Shown here: piece after piece, positions 10,609 to 20,668 of the stretch
How positions within the stretch are numbered: position 1 is the stretch's first letter
Layout of the letters: the number at the start of each line of letters is the position of its first letter
Assembly (NCBI GenBank): GCA_028712225.1
Contig: JAQTQN010000001.1
Coordinates: 1 to 64,000, forward strand
Direction of reading: 5' to 3'
Source of the DNA: Methylobacter sp.
Lineage (GTDB): Bacteria > Pseudomonadota > Gammaproteobacteria > Methylococcales > Methylomonadaceae
DNA: 64,000 bases
Notes under the pieces: generated by a model
Told to the model about the DNA's origin: nothing
The model's input: only the letters and a program-made list of their open reading frames with translations
Databases searched by the model: none
Translations under genes and position numbers: made by a program

Positions 10609-10896
10609 ATGGCAGAAACAGTAGAAGAATTAACGGTAACCTACGAAGATGGCGGTATTGAAACCGTTAAGGAACTTGATAAAAAGGTGCTGACCAAAGG
10701 CGCTTGGGCGACGGTAATGTATCGTTACCAGGATTGGGATAGAGCCAAAGAACAATATGGCCCCGATAAATACACTATTCGCCGCTATCAAAAGCGCAAT
10801 GGTGAGTATCAACAAAAATCAAAATTTAATATTTCCAGCAAGGACCAAGCGAAAAGCATTATCGCTGCGCTGGAAGACTGGACTAAAGAAGACTAA
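10609..10896 (+). CDS. Small conserved protein of unknown function (copy A)
   Basis: A 95-residue, highly charged protein with no signal peptide or membrane segment. The C-terminal half (YTIRRYQKRNGEYQQKSKFN..., then a helix ending in ALEDWTKED) loosely suggests a small nucleic-acid-binding fold of the PC4/YdbC kind, but that is only a resemblance. It follows purA by 54 bases on the same strand and may be cotranscribed. No function is assigned. Confidence 0.7.
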   Translation: MAETVEELTVTYEDGGIETVKELDKKVLTKGAWATVMYRYQDWDRAKEQYGPDKYTIRRYQKRNGEYQQKSKFNISSKDQAKSIIAALEDWTKED

Positions 10897-10917
10897 AACC
10901 ACTCAAGAATGGCTGCG

Positions 10918-11352
10918 TTACTCCAGCCATTCTATGATGTGATCCTCCAAATCATCGACCTCAGACTCTTTCATCGCATAACTCCTGATTGAAACACCTG
11001 CTTCATGCACACTATCAGGATTCCCCGACACCAACGGATGCCATGAAGGTAAATCTTTATCATCAGTCAGCAATCGGTAGGCACAGGTAGTCGGCAACCA
11101 ATTGAATTCAGAAAAATCATGCTGCTTTAAGTCTAAACATTCAGGAACCAGCCTAGTCCGCTCGGTATAGCGCGTGCATCGGCAAGTATCAAGATCGATA
11201 AGATCACAAACAACACTGGTGAAACAAATATCACCAGAGTCTTCATCTTCCAGCTTGTGCAAACAGCATTTACCGCAACCATCGCATAATGACTCCCATT
11301 CCTCGGTAGTCATTTCGGACAATTTTTTCTCTTTCCAAAAACTCATACTCAT
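10918..11352 (-). CDS. YcgN/YkgJ-type cysteine-cluster protein (copy A)
   Basis: This 144-residue protein contains the cysteine cluster LCDGCGKCCLHK and further cysteines (CRCTRYTERTRLVPEC, TTCAYR), the layout of the YcgN (UPF0260) family that probably binds a metal or Fe-S group. The biochemical role is unknown. Its start overlaps the stop of the universal stress gene by four bases, so the two are coupled on the minus strand. Confidence 0.88.
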   Translation of the reverse strand: MSMSFWKEKKLSEMTTEEWESLCDGCGKCCLHKLEDEDSGDICFTSVVCDLIDLDTCRCTRYTERTRLVPECLDLKQHDFSEFNWLPTTCAYRLLTDDKDLPSWHPLVSGNPDSVHEAGVSIRSYAMKESEVDDLEDHIIEWLE

Positions 11353-11792
11353 TCGTCCTGCAAGCGTACAGCCAGCACATCACAGCGGGCATGATGCAAT
11401 ACGGCATTGGCGGTTGAGCCCAGCACCAGTGCCAAGCCATGTCGCCCATGTGAGCCGACAACAATAAGATTTGCCTTGATTTTCTCCGCCACCTGGACAA
11501 TCTCCTGCTTGGGAACACCCCAAATCAACCACCGATTAGCCAGAGCAACACCAAGTCGATCAGCAATCTCGTTAAACTTGGCTTTTTCTGTTTCCAGCAA
11601 CTCATTATCTGAATCTTCAGTTAGTGAAATCACAGTGCCGTAACTAGTGTCTGGCATGGGGATATTATCCAGTACATGCACAATACTTAGCTCGGCTTGA
11701 CATGTTTTCGCCAAACCATAGGCCTTACTGGCAACATCGTTGCCATGCTCAGTAAAGTCTACTGTCAGTAATATGTGTTGGTATAAGCTCAT
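11349..11792 (-). CDS. Universal stress protein, UspA family (copy A)
   Basis: A 147-residue single-domain Usp protein. It has the N-terminal ILLTVDFTEHG strand-loop and the C-terminal ATP-binding glycine motif VVGSHGRHGLALVLGSTAN, suggesting the ATP-binding subgroup. It lies downstream of thiC on the same strand (36-base gap) and overlaps the ycgN-like gene. Confidence 0.92.
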   Translation of the reverse strand: MSLYQHILLTVDFTEHGNDVASKAYGLAKTCQAELSIVHVLDNIPMPDTSYGTVISLTEDSDNELLETEKAKFNEIADRLGVALANRWLIWGVPKQEIVQVAEKIKANLIVVGSHGRHGLALVLGSTANAVLHHARCDVLAVRLQDE

Positions 11793-11828
11793 TTATGCGA
11801 GTCCGACGGTATTGGGTATTTGAAGAGC

Positions 11829-13847
<2,019 letters not shown>

Positions 13848-14161
13848 TTTACGGATGTGGGCGTTAAGTTAAAGGATAATCCAGCTGAATGCAAGTTTGC
13901 CCGGGAACAAGCCGAACAAAATATCTTCAAAAAAACAGTTGGAATAATCGTCAAAAATTATCCAAACAAATGCAAATTAAAACTGAATATTGTGGCAAAA
14001 GCTCTACTGGATAAACGCTTAATTTTTCGGGCGTTTGTCAGAGAAATTCAAAAATAGATACGCCTAAAGAAAACACCACACCTGCGAAGCCTCCAGAAAA
14101 ATGATTTTTTACATCAGCAATGTTAGAATCAATGCAATTTCTGACTAGCCTGACTTAACGG
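13848..14161. other. Intergenic region between thiC leader and minC (copy A)
   Basis: This 314-base gap separates the divergent thiC leader and minC, so it must hold both promoters. I see no convincing -35/-10 pair. The 66-codon ORF at 13857-14057 has no recognisable features and is probably fortuitous. Confidence 0.5.
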
Positions 14162-14899
14162 ATGCCGACAGATTCTCAACACTCAAATTACCACCCCCCG
14201 GCTCTAGAATTCAAAAGCACTACTTTCTCAGTGCCCGTTTTGGTATTAGCTAACAATGATGTAATAATCATTGAACACCAATTACAGGAAAAAATTCAGC
14301 TGGCACCAGAGTTTTTTAAAAACTCTCCAGTGATAATCGACCTACAGGAACTAAATAAGCAAGATTTAAACATTGATATAAGCGAGCTCGTTAATATGCT
14401 GCGGAGCTTAGCTTTCTTACCTATAGGTATACGTGGCGCAACAACTCAGCAACTGAAAAAGGCCTTAGAGCTTGCCATTCCTGCACATACTGGACCAAAC
14501 CAAGCATCAGCAATTGATAGCGTAAAACCTCAAGCCTTACAGGCTACACCAGCAACTGAACCCGCTCCAATCTTAGAAAGCGCTACGCTAATTACCCAGC
14601 CAATTCGATCTGGTCAGCGCATTTATGCTCATGGCGACTTAATTATTCTGGCTCAAGTTAGTGCAGGTGCTGAAATTCTTGCTGAAGGCAACATACACGT
14701 ATACGGCTCATTAAGAGGCAGGGCCTTAGCAGGTGTTCAAGGCAACATCGAAGCACGAATTTTTTGCTCGGACTTACAGGCAGAACTCATCTCTATTGCC
14801 GGAACTTACAAAATCAGTGAAGATCTTACTGAAATCGTCCGCAACCGGCCTGTTCAGATATGCCTGCAAAACAACACATTAACCATTAAAAATCTTTAA
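14162..14899 (+). CDS. minC: Septum site-determining protein MinC (copy A)
   Basis: The 245-residue protein has an N-terminal FtsZ-inhibiting domain, a Pro/Ala-rich linker (about 115-145) and the C-terminal beta-helix domain with repeated glycine turns (SGQRIYAHGDL, LAEGNIHVYGSLRGRALAG). MinC blocks FtsZ ring formation away from midcell when recruited by MinD. It is the first gene of a minCDE operon. Confidence 0.96.
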   Translation: MPTDSQHSNYHPPALEFKSTTFSVPVLVLANNDVIIIEHQLQEKIQLAPEFFKNSPVIIDLQELNKQDLNIDISELVNMLRSLAFLPIGIRGATTQQLKKALELAIPAHTGPNQASAIDSVKPQALQATPATEPAPILESATLITQPIRSGQRIYAHGDLIILAQVSAGAEILAEGNIHVYGSLRGRALAGVQGNIEARIFCSDLQAELISIAGTYKISEDLTEIVRNRPVQICLQNNTLTIKNL

Positions 14900-14925
14900 A
14901 TACCCCATTACCACGGAGAAACCAA

Positions 14926-15735
14926 GTGGCGCGAATTATAGTTGTAACATCAGGCAAAGGCGGCGTTGGCAAAACCACCACAAGCGCAGCCATCGCCATG
15001 GGCCTTGCTAAAAGAGGGCATAAAACAGCCGTGATAGATTTCGATGTAGGCTTGCGAAATCTCGATTTAATCATGGGATGTGAACGCCGTGTTGTTTATG
15101 ACTTTGTAAACGTCATCAATGGAGAAGCTACGCTCAACCAAGCATTGATTCGCGATAAAAACTGCAATCAACTATACATCCTGCCTGCATCACAAACCCG
15201 AGACAAAGACGCACTCTCCCAAGAAGGCGTCGGTAGAATTCTGGATGAGCTAAAAAAAGACTTTAAATATATCGTATGCGACTCTCCAGCCGGCATTGAA
15301 AGAGGCGCATTTTTGGCAATGTATTATGCTGATGATGCGTTTATCGTGACCAATCCCGAAGTATCCTCTGTTAGAGATTCAGATCGAATGCTAGGCATTC
15401 TTTCCAGCAAGTCACGCCGAGCAGAAGAAAACGAAGAACCTATTAAAGAGTACTTATTACTGACTCGCTACTCTCCAGATAGAGTAAAATTAGGCGAAAT
15501 GTTAAGTGTCGATGACGTACAAGAAATATTGTCATTACACTTACTAGGCGTCATTCCAGAATCAAAATCGGTTTTGAACGCTTCAAATTCGGGCACCCCA
15601 GTTATTCTCGATGAAAAAAGTGATGCGGGACAAGCTTACGCTGATGTAATTGCACGCTATCTGGGCGAAGACCGACCCCACCGTTTTATTGATGAAAAAA
15701 AGGGCCTCTTCGGAAAACTTTTCGGGGGTAAGTAA
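14926..15735 (+). CDS. minD: Septum site-determining ATPase MinD (copy A)
   Basis: The 269-residue ATPase carries the deviant Walker A motif SGKGGVGKTTT near residue 10 and ends in the amphipathic membrane-targeting helix (KKGLFGKLFGGK). It binds the membrane as an ATP dimer, carries MinC and is cycled by MinE. The start is GTG at 14926, preceded by CGGAG and required by the conserved MARIIVVTSGKGG N-terminus. Its stop overlaps the minE start. Confidence 0.98.
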   Translation: MARIIVVTSGKGGVGKTTTSAAIAMGLAKRGHKTAVIDFDVGLRNLDLIMGCERRVVYDFVNVINGEATLNQALIRDKNCNQLYILPASQTRDKDALSQEGVGRILDELKKDFKYIVCDSPAGIERGAFLAMYYADDAFIVTNPEVSSVRDSDRMLGILSSKSRRAEENEEPIKEYLLLTRYSPDRVKLGEMLSVDDVQEILSLHLLGVIPESKSVLNASNSGTPVILDEKSDAGQAYADVIARYLGEDRPHRFIDEKKGLFGKLFGGK

Positions 15736-15995
15736 TGAGTTTACTTGATTATTTTAGGACGTCGAAAACAAGCTCAGCATCGCTTGCCAAAGAAAGGCTG
15801 CAAATCCTAGTTGCCCATGAGCGCACATCACGAAATCAGCCCTCATACTTGCCGCAATTACAAAAAGAGTTACTGGAAGTTATCCGTAAATATGTCAGTA
15901 TTGACCAAGACGCCATATCGGTAAACTTTGAACAAGACGATAACCAAGAGACACTTGAGCTAAATATTGTCTTACCCGATACCAACAAAAAATAG
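15735..15995 (+). CDS. minE: Cell division topological specificity factor MinE (copy A)
   Basis: An 86-residue protein with the N-terminal membrane-binding and anti-MinCD segment (MSLLDYFR... AKERLQILVAHERTSR) and the C-terminal dimerisation domain. It stimulates MinD ATPase to produce pole-to-pole oscillation. The start overlaps the minD stop (TAATG). Confidence 0.97.
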   Translation: MSLLDYFRTSKTSSASLAKERLQILVAHERTSRNQPSYLPQLQKELLEVIRKYVSIDQDAISVNFEQDDNQETLELNIVLPDTNKK

Positions 15996-16034
15996 TAACA
16001 ATTTTTCTTTCATTTAAATTAAAGGTCTTCAATT

Positions 16035-16232
16035 ATGACTAATACAATTGGCACAGCTGCTGGCAAAATATGGCATTACTTAGAAAAGAATGGCCCTTCT
16101 AGCGTGACTAAAATAACTAATGAGACAGGCTTAGGAAAAAACGATGTCCAACGAGCAATCGGCTGGCTAAGTAAAGAGAATAAACTGGTTATAGAGACCA
16201 CCGGGAGAACAGAAACCTTATCACTGAAATAA
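16035..16232 (+). CDS. Small winged-helix protein (DUF2582-like, copy A)
   Basis: This 65-residue protein fits a single winged helix-turn-helix: IGTAAGKIWHYLEKNGPSS, a recognition-helix region GLGKNDVQRAIGWLSKENK, and a short wing ending in TLSLK. It resembles small stand-alone winged-helix proteins of the DUF2582 group. It follows minE by 39 bases, has AAAGG upstream, and is the last intact gene before the IS remnants. DNA binding is inferred from the fold. Confidence 0.8.
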   Translation: MTNTIGTAAGKIWHYLEKNGPSSVTKITNETGLGKNDVQRAIGWLSKENKLVIETTGRTETLSLK

Positions 16233-16261
16233 TGCATTTTCATCCAATCGCTAAATCAGAT

Positions 16262-17185
16262 GATTCTTTAGGCAGCAGCAAGCACTTGGGAAGCGCTGAA
16301 CAAATCCCAAGTCAGCCACAGAGCGCCATTAGGCATGCTAATTTTTTCAAAAAGTCGACGAATGGCAACAGCAAGTTGACCTGCTGATGCATTTTCCTTC
16401 AATCCCCAATAGCGGGTCTTGTGAAAAACAAACTGTTGTTTGATTACGCTAAAAACGTTCTCCACCCGCGCTCGCACCGAGGAATGTTTGCGGTTGCGCT
16501 TTTTCTGGCTGGACGAGGGTTTTTACCGAGTTTACGCTTGTCATTGACGCACCAGCGCAGGACGTCACGCCGATATTCATCGCGGGCGTAACCGGCAACG
16601 ATAACGCAATCAATCTTGCGCAACAGCTTAGACAATTGCGACATTCGCCGCTGCGATGGTCACCGTGAGTGCCGCGCCAAAATTGACATCCGCGCCGATA
16701 TGGATTTTTATCCCAAAATACCATTGCAGACCTTTTCGGGTTTGGCGCATGCATGAATCACGCGCTTTTTCTTTGTTTTTGGTGGAACTGGGCGCATACA
16801 TGGCATCGCCCATTATGCCTTGAGACACCAAAACCTTGGTCTTTCAAGTGACGGTTCACGGTACTCAACAGGGCCTCTGTCAGCTTATGTTTTTCGAGCA
16901 AGTGGCGAAAATTCGAAAATAGTCGTTTCGTCTGGCAAGGCGCCGGTCACGCTGGCAAAGCAGCGGATGCTATCAATCTCATACAACGCATCTTCCACTT
17001 GTGCCCGGTGGGTATCTGCCGATCGGAGCAACTGAACCAGTGTTGCATGAAGTGGATGCGCGGCATGCTAGCTAAGGGCATCGGTTAACGACCACGTCGG
17101 CCGGTTTACGGATAGCATGTCGGATCCGTGCCAACAATAGTGACCAGGGAACCACTTGCTCTACCTCTGGAAATAATTTCCGACA
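16262..17185 (-). mobile_element. Degenerate IS5-family transposase gene (copy A)
   Basis: Translated pieces in several minus-strand frames follow the order of an IS5-subgroup transposase. They are VEQVVPWS and PRIHFMQHWFS (about 17165-17020), LPDETTIFEFRHLLEKHKL, then APSSTKNKEKARD and GLQWYFGIKIHIGADV (16628-16831), and VRARVENVFSVIKQQF (about 16470). Frameshifts and stops break the frame throughout, so no active enzyme is made. The N-terminal end abuts the second IS remnant, which suggests nesting. Confidence 0.85.
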
Positions 17186-17189
17186 GGAT

Positions 17190-17914
17190 GGTTAAGATAA
17201 AAGCACCGAGGCAAATGACAGCATCCCCATGTAATTTATAGCCTTTTTCTCATAACGCGTAGCAATTCTGCGGTAGTGTTTGAGCTTGCCAAACAGGCAT
17301 TCGATGGCATGTCGCTCTTTATAGTGGTGATAGTCACACACAATCTGTTCTTTTCGGTTCGATTTTGGCGGAATAACTGCTTTTATGCCTTGCTCTTTCA
17401 ACCACTCGCGCAAGGCATTGGTGTCATAGCCTTTGTCTGCCAAAACGGCCGTGGCCTTAACGTTTTCCAGTATAGGTATCGCTAAACAACACCCCGCCTC
17501 TTGACCGCCGCTTAATATGAATTTAATGGGTAGACCCAAGCCATCACAAAGTGCGTGAATGTTACAGCTAAACCCGCCTTTGGACCGCCCAAGCGCTTCA
17601 TTGTCAGCGCTACTGTATGCCGCGCAGGCATGCGCTCTAATCACTGAGCCATCAATAGAAACATCCTGTAAATCAGCTGGTTCCGTAAAATGAACCAGAA
17701 GCTTCTCCCAAGCACCACTGCGCCCCCGAACGTAATATTCACAAAGCGGCACTAATAAACCGTCTACAGGTGTCGGGTAAGCCGACTTGAATTCCCGGCA
17801 ATTTCTTTATCTTCGGCCATAGTCGGTCCCACTCGTCATCGCTTAACTCTATTCTGTTCATGCCTGCCAAAATGGCAAATTTTACCTCATCGGCAAAACG
17901 TCAACAGAACCTAG
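17190..17914 (-). mobile_element. Second IS5-family element (IS427-like), internally deleted (copy A)
   Basis: The 186-residue ORF at 17192-17752 is the DDE part of an IS5-family transposase (D in DGSVIRAH, D in ADKGYDT, E in the HAIECLFGKLKHYRR segment). A 40-codon N-terminal ORF starts at 17861 (MNRIELSDDEWDRLWPKIKK) and stops at a TGA at 17739-17741. About 30 conserved codons after the GAQW segment seem to be missing. The right end (ACGTCAACAGAACCTAG) is the exact edge of the 17.9-kb duplication. It is probably inactive, though frameshifting cannot be excluded. Confidence 0.85.
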
Positions 17915-18124
17915 TGGACGTTGTAAATAATCGTTATCAAAATTCACTCCGCCCCAGTGAAAGCCGTCAAGAATGGGAAACCGGAAACAAGTTGACGAAA
18001 TCTGCTTGTTACCCCGTCGGGCTATCCGGTTAAATTTAACTATATCATAAGCAATTGAAATGCATGGTTTTTGATAAAACCGGTTGGCATACTAAACAAC
18101 TTAACAATTTTAGGAGGTTTTTTA
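17915..18124. other. Non-coding sequence right of the IS end
   Basis: This stretch begins immediately after the IS end in copy A and is unrelated to the sequence following copy B. It contains a distant AACCGG / CCGGTT inverted pair and one GTTACCCC octamer like those in front of the integrase. I find no gene. Confidence 0.4.
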
Positions 18125-18319
18125 ATGCGCGTTAATTGTCCGCACTGTTCGACTAAAGCCATCATCACCGGAAGCAAAGATCTGGCAGTTAATAATATAG
18201 AGCTGTATTGCCAATGCATGAACACGCAAAGCTGCGGCGCAAGCTTTGTATTTGCTCTGGAATATAAACACACCACCCAGCTACCTAACCAAGCACCAAC
18301 ACCAGTGACCACCGAATAA
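18125..18319 (+). CDS. Ogr/Delta-type zinc-finger protein
   Basis: A 64-residue protein with the cysteine pattern CPHC...CQCMNTQSCG typical of the Ogr/Delta family, small late-gene activators of P2/P4-type phages. The track start at 18071 is too early: TAGGAGG sits just upstream of the ATG at 18125, giving MRVNCPHC, the family N-terminus. With the integrase it marks phage- or satellite-derived DNA. No phage structural genes are nearby, so it is probably an orphan. Confidence 0.85.
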   Translation: MRVNCPHCSTKAIITGSKDLAVNNIELYCQCMNTQSCGASFVFALEYKHTTQLPNQAPTPVTTE

Positions 18320-18527
18320 ATCAATCACCTGGCCAGCCGGACAGAATCCACCAAAAGGATGCAGTGGCACATTGAGAACATATGGAACTTAGAAAAAATC
18401 TTTTTCTCTCAGAAAAGAAAAATTTAACGGCCCTGGACTGTTTTTTACTACCACTATTTTTCTTTTTTACTGCTTCAAGAAATGCGCTTTCTGTTGCCGG
18501 ATGTTCCTTGCTTTCGGCAAATTCAGC

Positions 18528-19766
18528 TTACGCATGGCGTTGAAACGGTATGATTTGAGCTCCTATTTTGATTGCGTCTAGGTAGTCTGCCCATTGCTGC
18601 ATCATCTTATGACGTTCTGATAAGTGGGCGGTTCTGTTGTAGGCTCGCCCATTGGGATCTCTTACTGAGTGGGCTAATTGATGCTCTATAAAGTCAACTC
18701 TGATACCCAGCACTTCATCAAGTATAGTGCGCGCCATGGCTCTAAATCCGTGAGCAGTCATTATGTCTTTACCGTAACCAAGCCGTTTTAATGCAGCGTT
18801 AAGAGTGTTTTCACTCATACACCTATCGCCGGATGGTGTGCGTTCTGAGGGGAACACAAATCTTCCATGTCCGGTAAGTGGGTGCAGTTCTTTAAGTATT
18901 TTTATGGCTTGGGATGATAACGGGACAATATGCTGAACTTCTGTTTTAGTGACGAAGTAGCGCCATTCTTTAGTTTCAAGGTCGAAGTGTTCCCATTCGG
19001 CGGCGCGTAATTCGCCTGGGCGTACAAATACCATGGGTGCAATTTTTAACGCACATGTAGCGGGTAGGGACCCTTGGTATCCGTCTATTGCTCGCAGTAA
19101 TTCAGCTACTTGCTTGGGGTCAGTAATTGCTGCAAAGTGCCCACTATTTGCGTTTGCCAATGCGCCCCGTAAATCCGGTGTTATATCCCGATCAACACGA
19201 CCTGTTTGAACTCCATACCGGAGAACTTGCCCGCATATTTGCAAGGTTCTGTGGGCTGTCTCAATAGTTCCCCTGTCTTCAATTCGCCTTAAGCATTCAA
19301 GAATATCTTTTGGCAATATATCGGTTATAGGCTTGCTGCCCAACCAAGGGAAAATATTTCGCTCCAACATTCTTTTGGATCGGTTATTTTTTTCTTGCCA
19401 TGTATCAACTTTTCTTGCGCCCCATTCTCGGGCAATCACTTCAAAGCTGTTGGAGGCGCTTTCTTGTTTGGATGCTTTTAAGGCTTTTCTGTTCTCGCCT
19501 GGGTCAATACCATCGGCTAATAGCTTTCTGGCATCGTCTCTTTTTTCTCTGGCTCGTTGTAGGGTAGTGTCTGGATAAGTGCCAAAAGACAATGATTTCT
19601 CATTACCACCAAAACGATATTTGAACCGCCACCATTTGCCCCAGCCTTCAACTTGTGGCTTAAGTAAAAGATATAGTCCTTTTTCGTCAGTCAGCTTAAA
19701 AGGCTTACCTGTGCTGGTTTTCTCGTGTTTATGGGCATTCTTCAATGCGGCGTCTGATAGTGGCAT
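18528..19766 (-). CDS. P4-type tyrosine recombinase (integrase)
   Basis: The 412-residue protein has the N-terminal DUF4102-type arm-binding domain (PLSDAALKNAH...LLLKPQ), a SAM-like core-binding domain and a C-terminal catalytic domain. Its likely catalytic residues are R in VRPGELRAAEW, HxxR in HGFRAMAR, H in EHQLAH and Tyr in AYNRT. It appears full length. The gene faces away from tRNA-Cys, whose 3' end is 163 bases upstream, the usual layout when such enzymes integrate into tRNA 3' ends. The distal attachment site was not found. Confidence 0.93.
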   Translation of the reverse strand: MPLSDAALKNAHKHEKTSTGKPFKLTDEKGLYLLLKPQVEGWGKWWRFKYRFGGNEKSLSFGTYPDTTLQRAREKRDDARKLLADGIDPGENRKALKASKQESASNSFEVIAREWGARKVDTWQEKNNRSKRMLERNIFPWLGSKPITDILPKDILECLRRIEDRGTIETAHRTLQICGQVLRYGVQTGRVDRDITPDLRGALANANSGHFAAITDPKQVAELLRAIDGYQGSLPATCALKIAPMVFVRPGELRAAEWEHFDLETKEWRYFVTKTEVQHIVPLSSQAIKILKELHPLTGHGRFVFPSERTPSGDRCMSENTLNAALKRLGYGKDIMTAHGFRAMARTILDEVLGIRVDFIEHQLAHSVRDPNGRAYNRTAHLSERHKMMQQWADYLDAIKIGAQIIPFQRHA

Positions 19767-19814
19767 GGGGGTAACTCCATTCAGGGGTAACTGTGCTGCC
19801 CCCGATGTTACCCC
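19767..19814. promoter_or_regulatory. Clustered GGGGTAAC octamers at the integrase start
   Basis: GGGGTAAC occurs at 19768-19775 and 19784-19791, with its reverse complement GTTACCCC at 19807-19814, all within 48 bases upstream of the integrase ATG. Such spaced repeats suit a repressor/excisionase operator or integrase arm sites. The function is inferred. Confidence 0.5.
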
Positions 19815-19866
19815 TACTTATGCCTGAATGTCACTAACCGTTGTTGTATCTCGTTGGACAATAAAA

Positions 19867-19895
19867 AACCCGCTAAGTCAGATAACTTGCGGGGT
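19867..19895 (-). terminator. Terminator downstream of tRNA-Cys
   Basis: On the minus strand, AACCCCGC pairs with GCGGGTT (one G bulged), with further AAGTT/AGCTTA-type pairing inside, and is followed by a run of six T. It lies 35 bases past the tRNA-Cys 3' end, between the tRNA and the integrase. Confidence 0.7.
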
Positions 19896-19929
19896 TTAGT
19901 ATTTCTTTGAGCGTCTTTGAGTGTACTCA

Positions 19930-20003
19930 TGGAGGCTGCGGGCGGAATCGAACCGCCGTAGATGGCTTTGCAGGCCACTGCATAACCATTTTGCTACGCA
20001 GCC
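19930..20003 (-). tRNA. tRNA-Cys (GCA)
   Basis: The minus-strand sequence GGCTGCGTAGCAAAATGGTTATGCAG... folds as a cloverleaf with acceptor GGCTGCG / CGCAGCC, anticodon loop CTGCAAA (anticodon GCA), T arm GGCGGTTCGATTCCGCC and an encoded CCA end. Its 3' end adjoins the integrase region, so it is the likely integration target. Confidence 0.95.
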
Positions 20004-20021
20004 AATATTCATACTAAATAA

Positions 20022-20048
20022 AAAAGCCGCGATATATTCGCGGCTTTT
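20022..20048 (-). terminator. Perfect hairpin-T between tRNA-Gly and tRNA-Cys
   Basis: An uninterrupted 11-bp stem (AAAAGCCGCGA / TCGCGGCTTTT) with a 5-base loop starts 8 bases after tRNA-Gly and is followed by T residues on the minus strand. It has the form of a strong intrinsic terminator, so the two tRNAs may not share a full-length transcript. Confidence 0.8.
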
Positions 20049-20055
20049 AAAATTT

Positions 20056-20130
20056 TGGAGCGGGAAACGAGATTCGAACTCGCGACCCCAACCTTGGCAA
20101 GGTTGTGCTCTACCACTGAGCTATTCCCGC
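20056..20130 (-). tRNA. tRNA-Gly (GCC)
   Basis: The minus-strand sequence GCGGGAATAGCTCAGTGGTA... forms a full cloverleaf of 75 bases with acceptor GCGGGAA / TTCCCGC, anticodon loop TTGCCAA (anticodon GCC), T loop TTCGAAT and an encoded CCA. Confidence 0.95.
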
Positions 20131-20191
20131 GTCTTAACTTGTTTGGCTATTATAGTTTTTTTTTTGATTTCGTCAATCTTTATTTTCTAAA

Positions 20192-20668
20192 CTATTGAAC
20201 ATCAATAGATAAAACCCATCCTTCACTACCGTTGCACTCACCTTCTTCAATTTTAACTTTGCTGAAAACATTTTTCTTGCCGTAAGCATCTTGCAATTCC
20301 GTAAGTAATACGGCAGTTCCTTGTTGGATTTGTCTACATGCTTCTTTTTTTGTTTCGTCTTCGCTGTCATCATAAGCTGCTATTGCTCCAGGCACCGAAA
20401 CTAGTCTTATCGGAGAAGCCACTTCATAAGCATTAGGATTTTTTAACGAGTACTTTTGCCCAATCACAAGATTTTTAGGTGCTGCGCTGGGTATAGGATT
20501 GGAGCCGCCGCTAAATACAACTATTACAATTAAAATTAAAATCCCACCAATTGCACCAAAAAAGACTTTCGGATTGCTTTCTTTCAGTGCTAATAACGAA
20601 GATGTTAGTCCATTTGAGCTAGTACTTGCTGTATCTGGATCTTGGTTAGTGTTTTGTTCATCACTCAT
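20192..20668 (-). CDS. Single-pass membrane protein of unknown function
   Basis: A 158-residue protein with a Ser/Thr/Asp-rich cytoplasmic N-terminus (about 1-33), one hydrophobic helix at about 36-54 (FFGAIGGILILIVIVVF) and a soluble C-terminal domain with two cysteines. It lies upstream of tRNA-Gly on the same strand, with 61 bases between its stop and the tRNA. I do not recognise a family. Confidence 0.7.
   Translation of the reverse strand: MSDEQNTNQDPDTASTSSNGLTSSLLALKESNPKVFFGAIGGILILIVIVVFSGGSNPIPSAAPKNLVIGQKYSLKNPNAYEVASPIRLVSVPGAIAAYDDSEDETKKEACRQIQQGTAVLLTELQDAYGKKNVFSKVKIEEGECNGSEGWVLSIDVQ

Noticed and set aside
13857-14057. 66-codon ORF between thiC leader and minC
   Set aside because: It starts beside the riboswitch and lacks a convincing ribosome-binding site, and its composition resembles non-coding DNA. 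Its identical presence in copy B only reflects the duplication.
16444-16831. Several separate small genes on the minus strand
   Set aside because: The frames are consecutive fragments of one IS5-family transposase broken by frameshifts.
18071-18124. Upstream start of the Ogr/Delta ORF
   Set aside because: The ATG at 18125 has TAGGAGG at the right distance and gives the family N-terminus. The extra 18 codons overlap that ribosome-binding site.
19767-19814. CRISPR-like repeat array
   Set aside because: Repeats are only 8 bases, one is inverted, spacers are unequal, and no cas genes are present.
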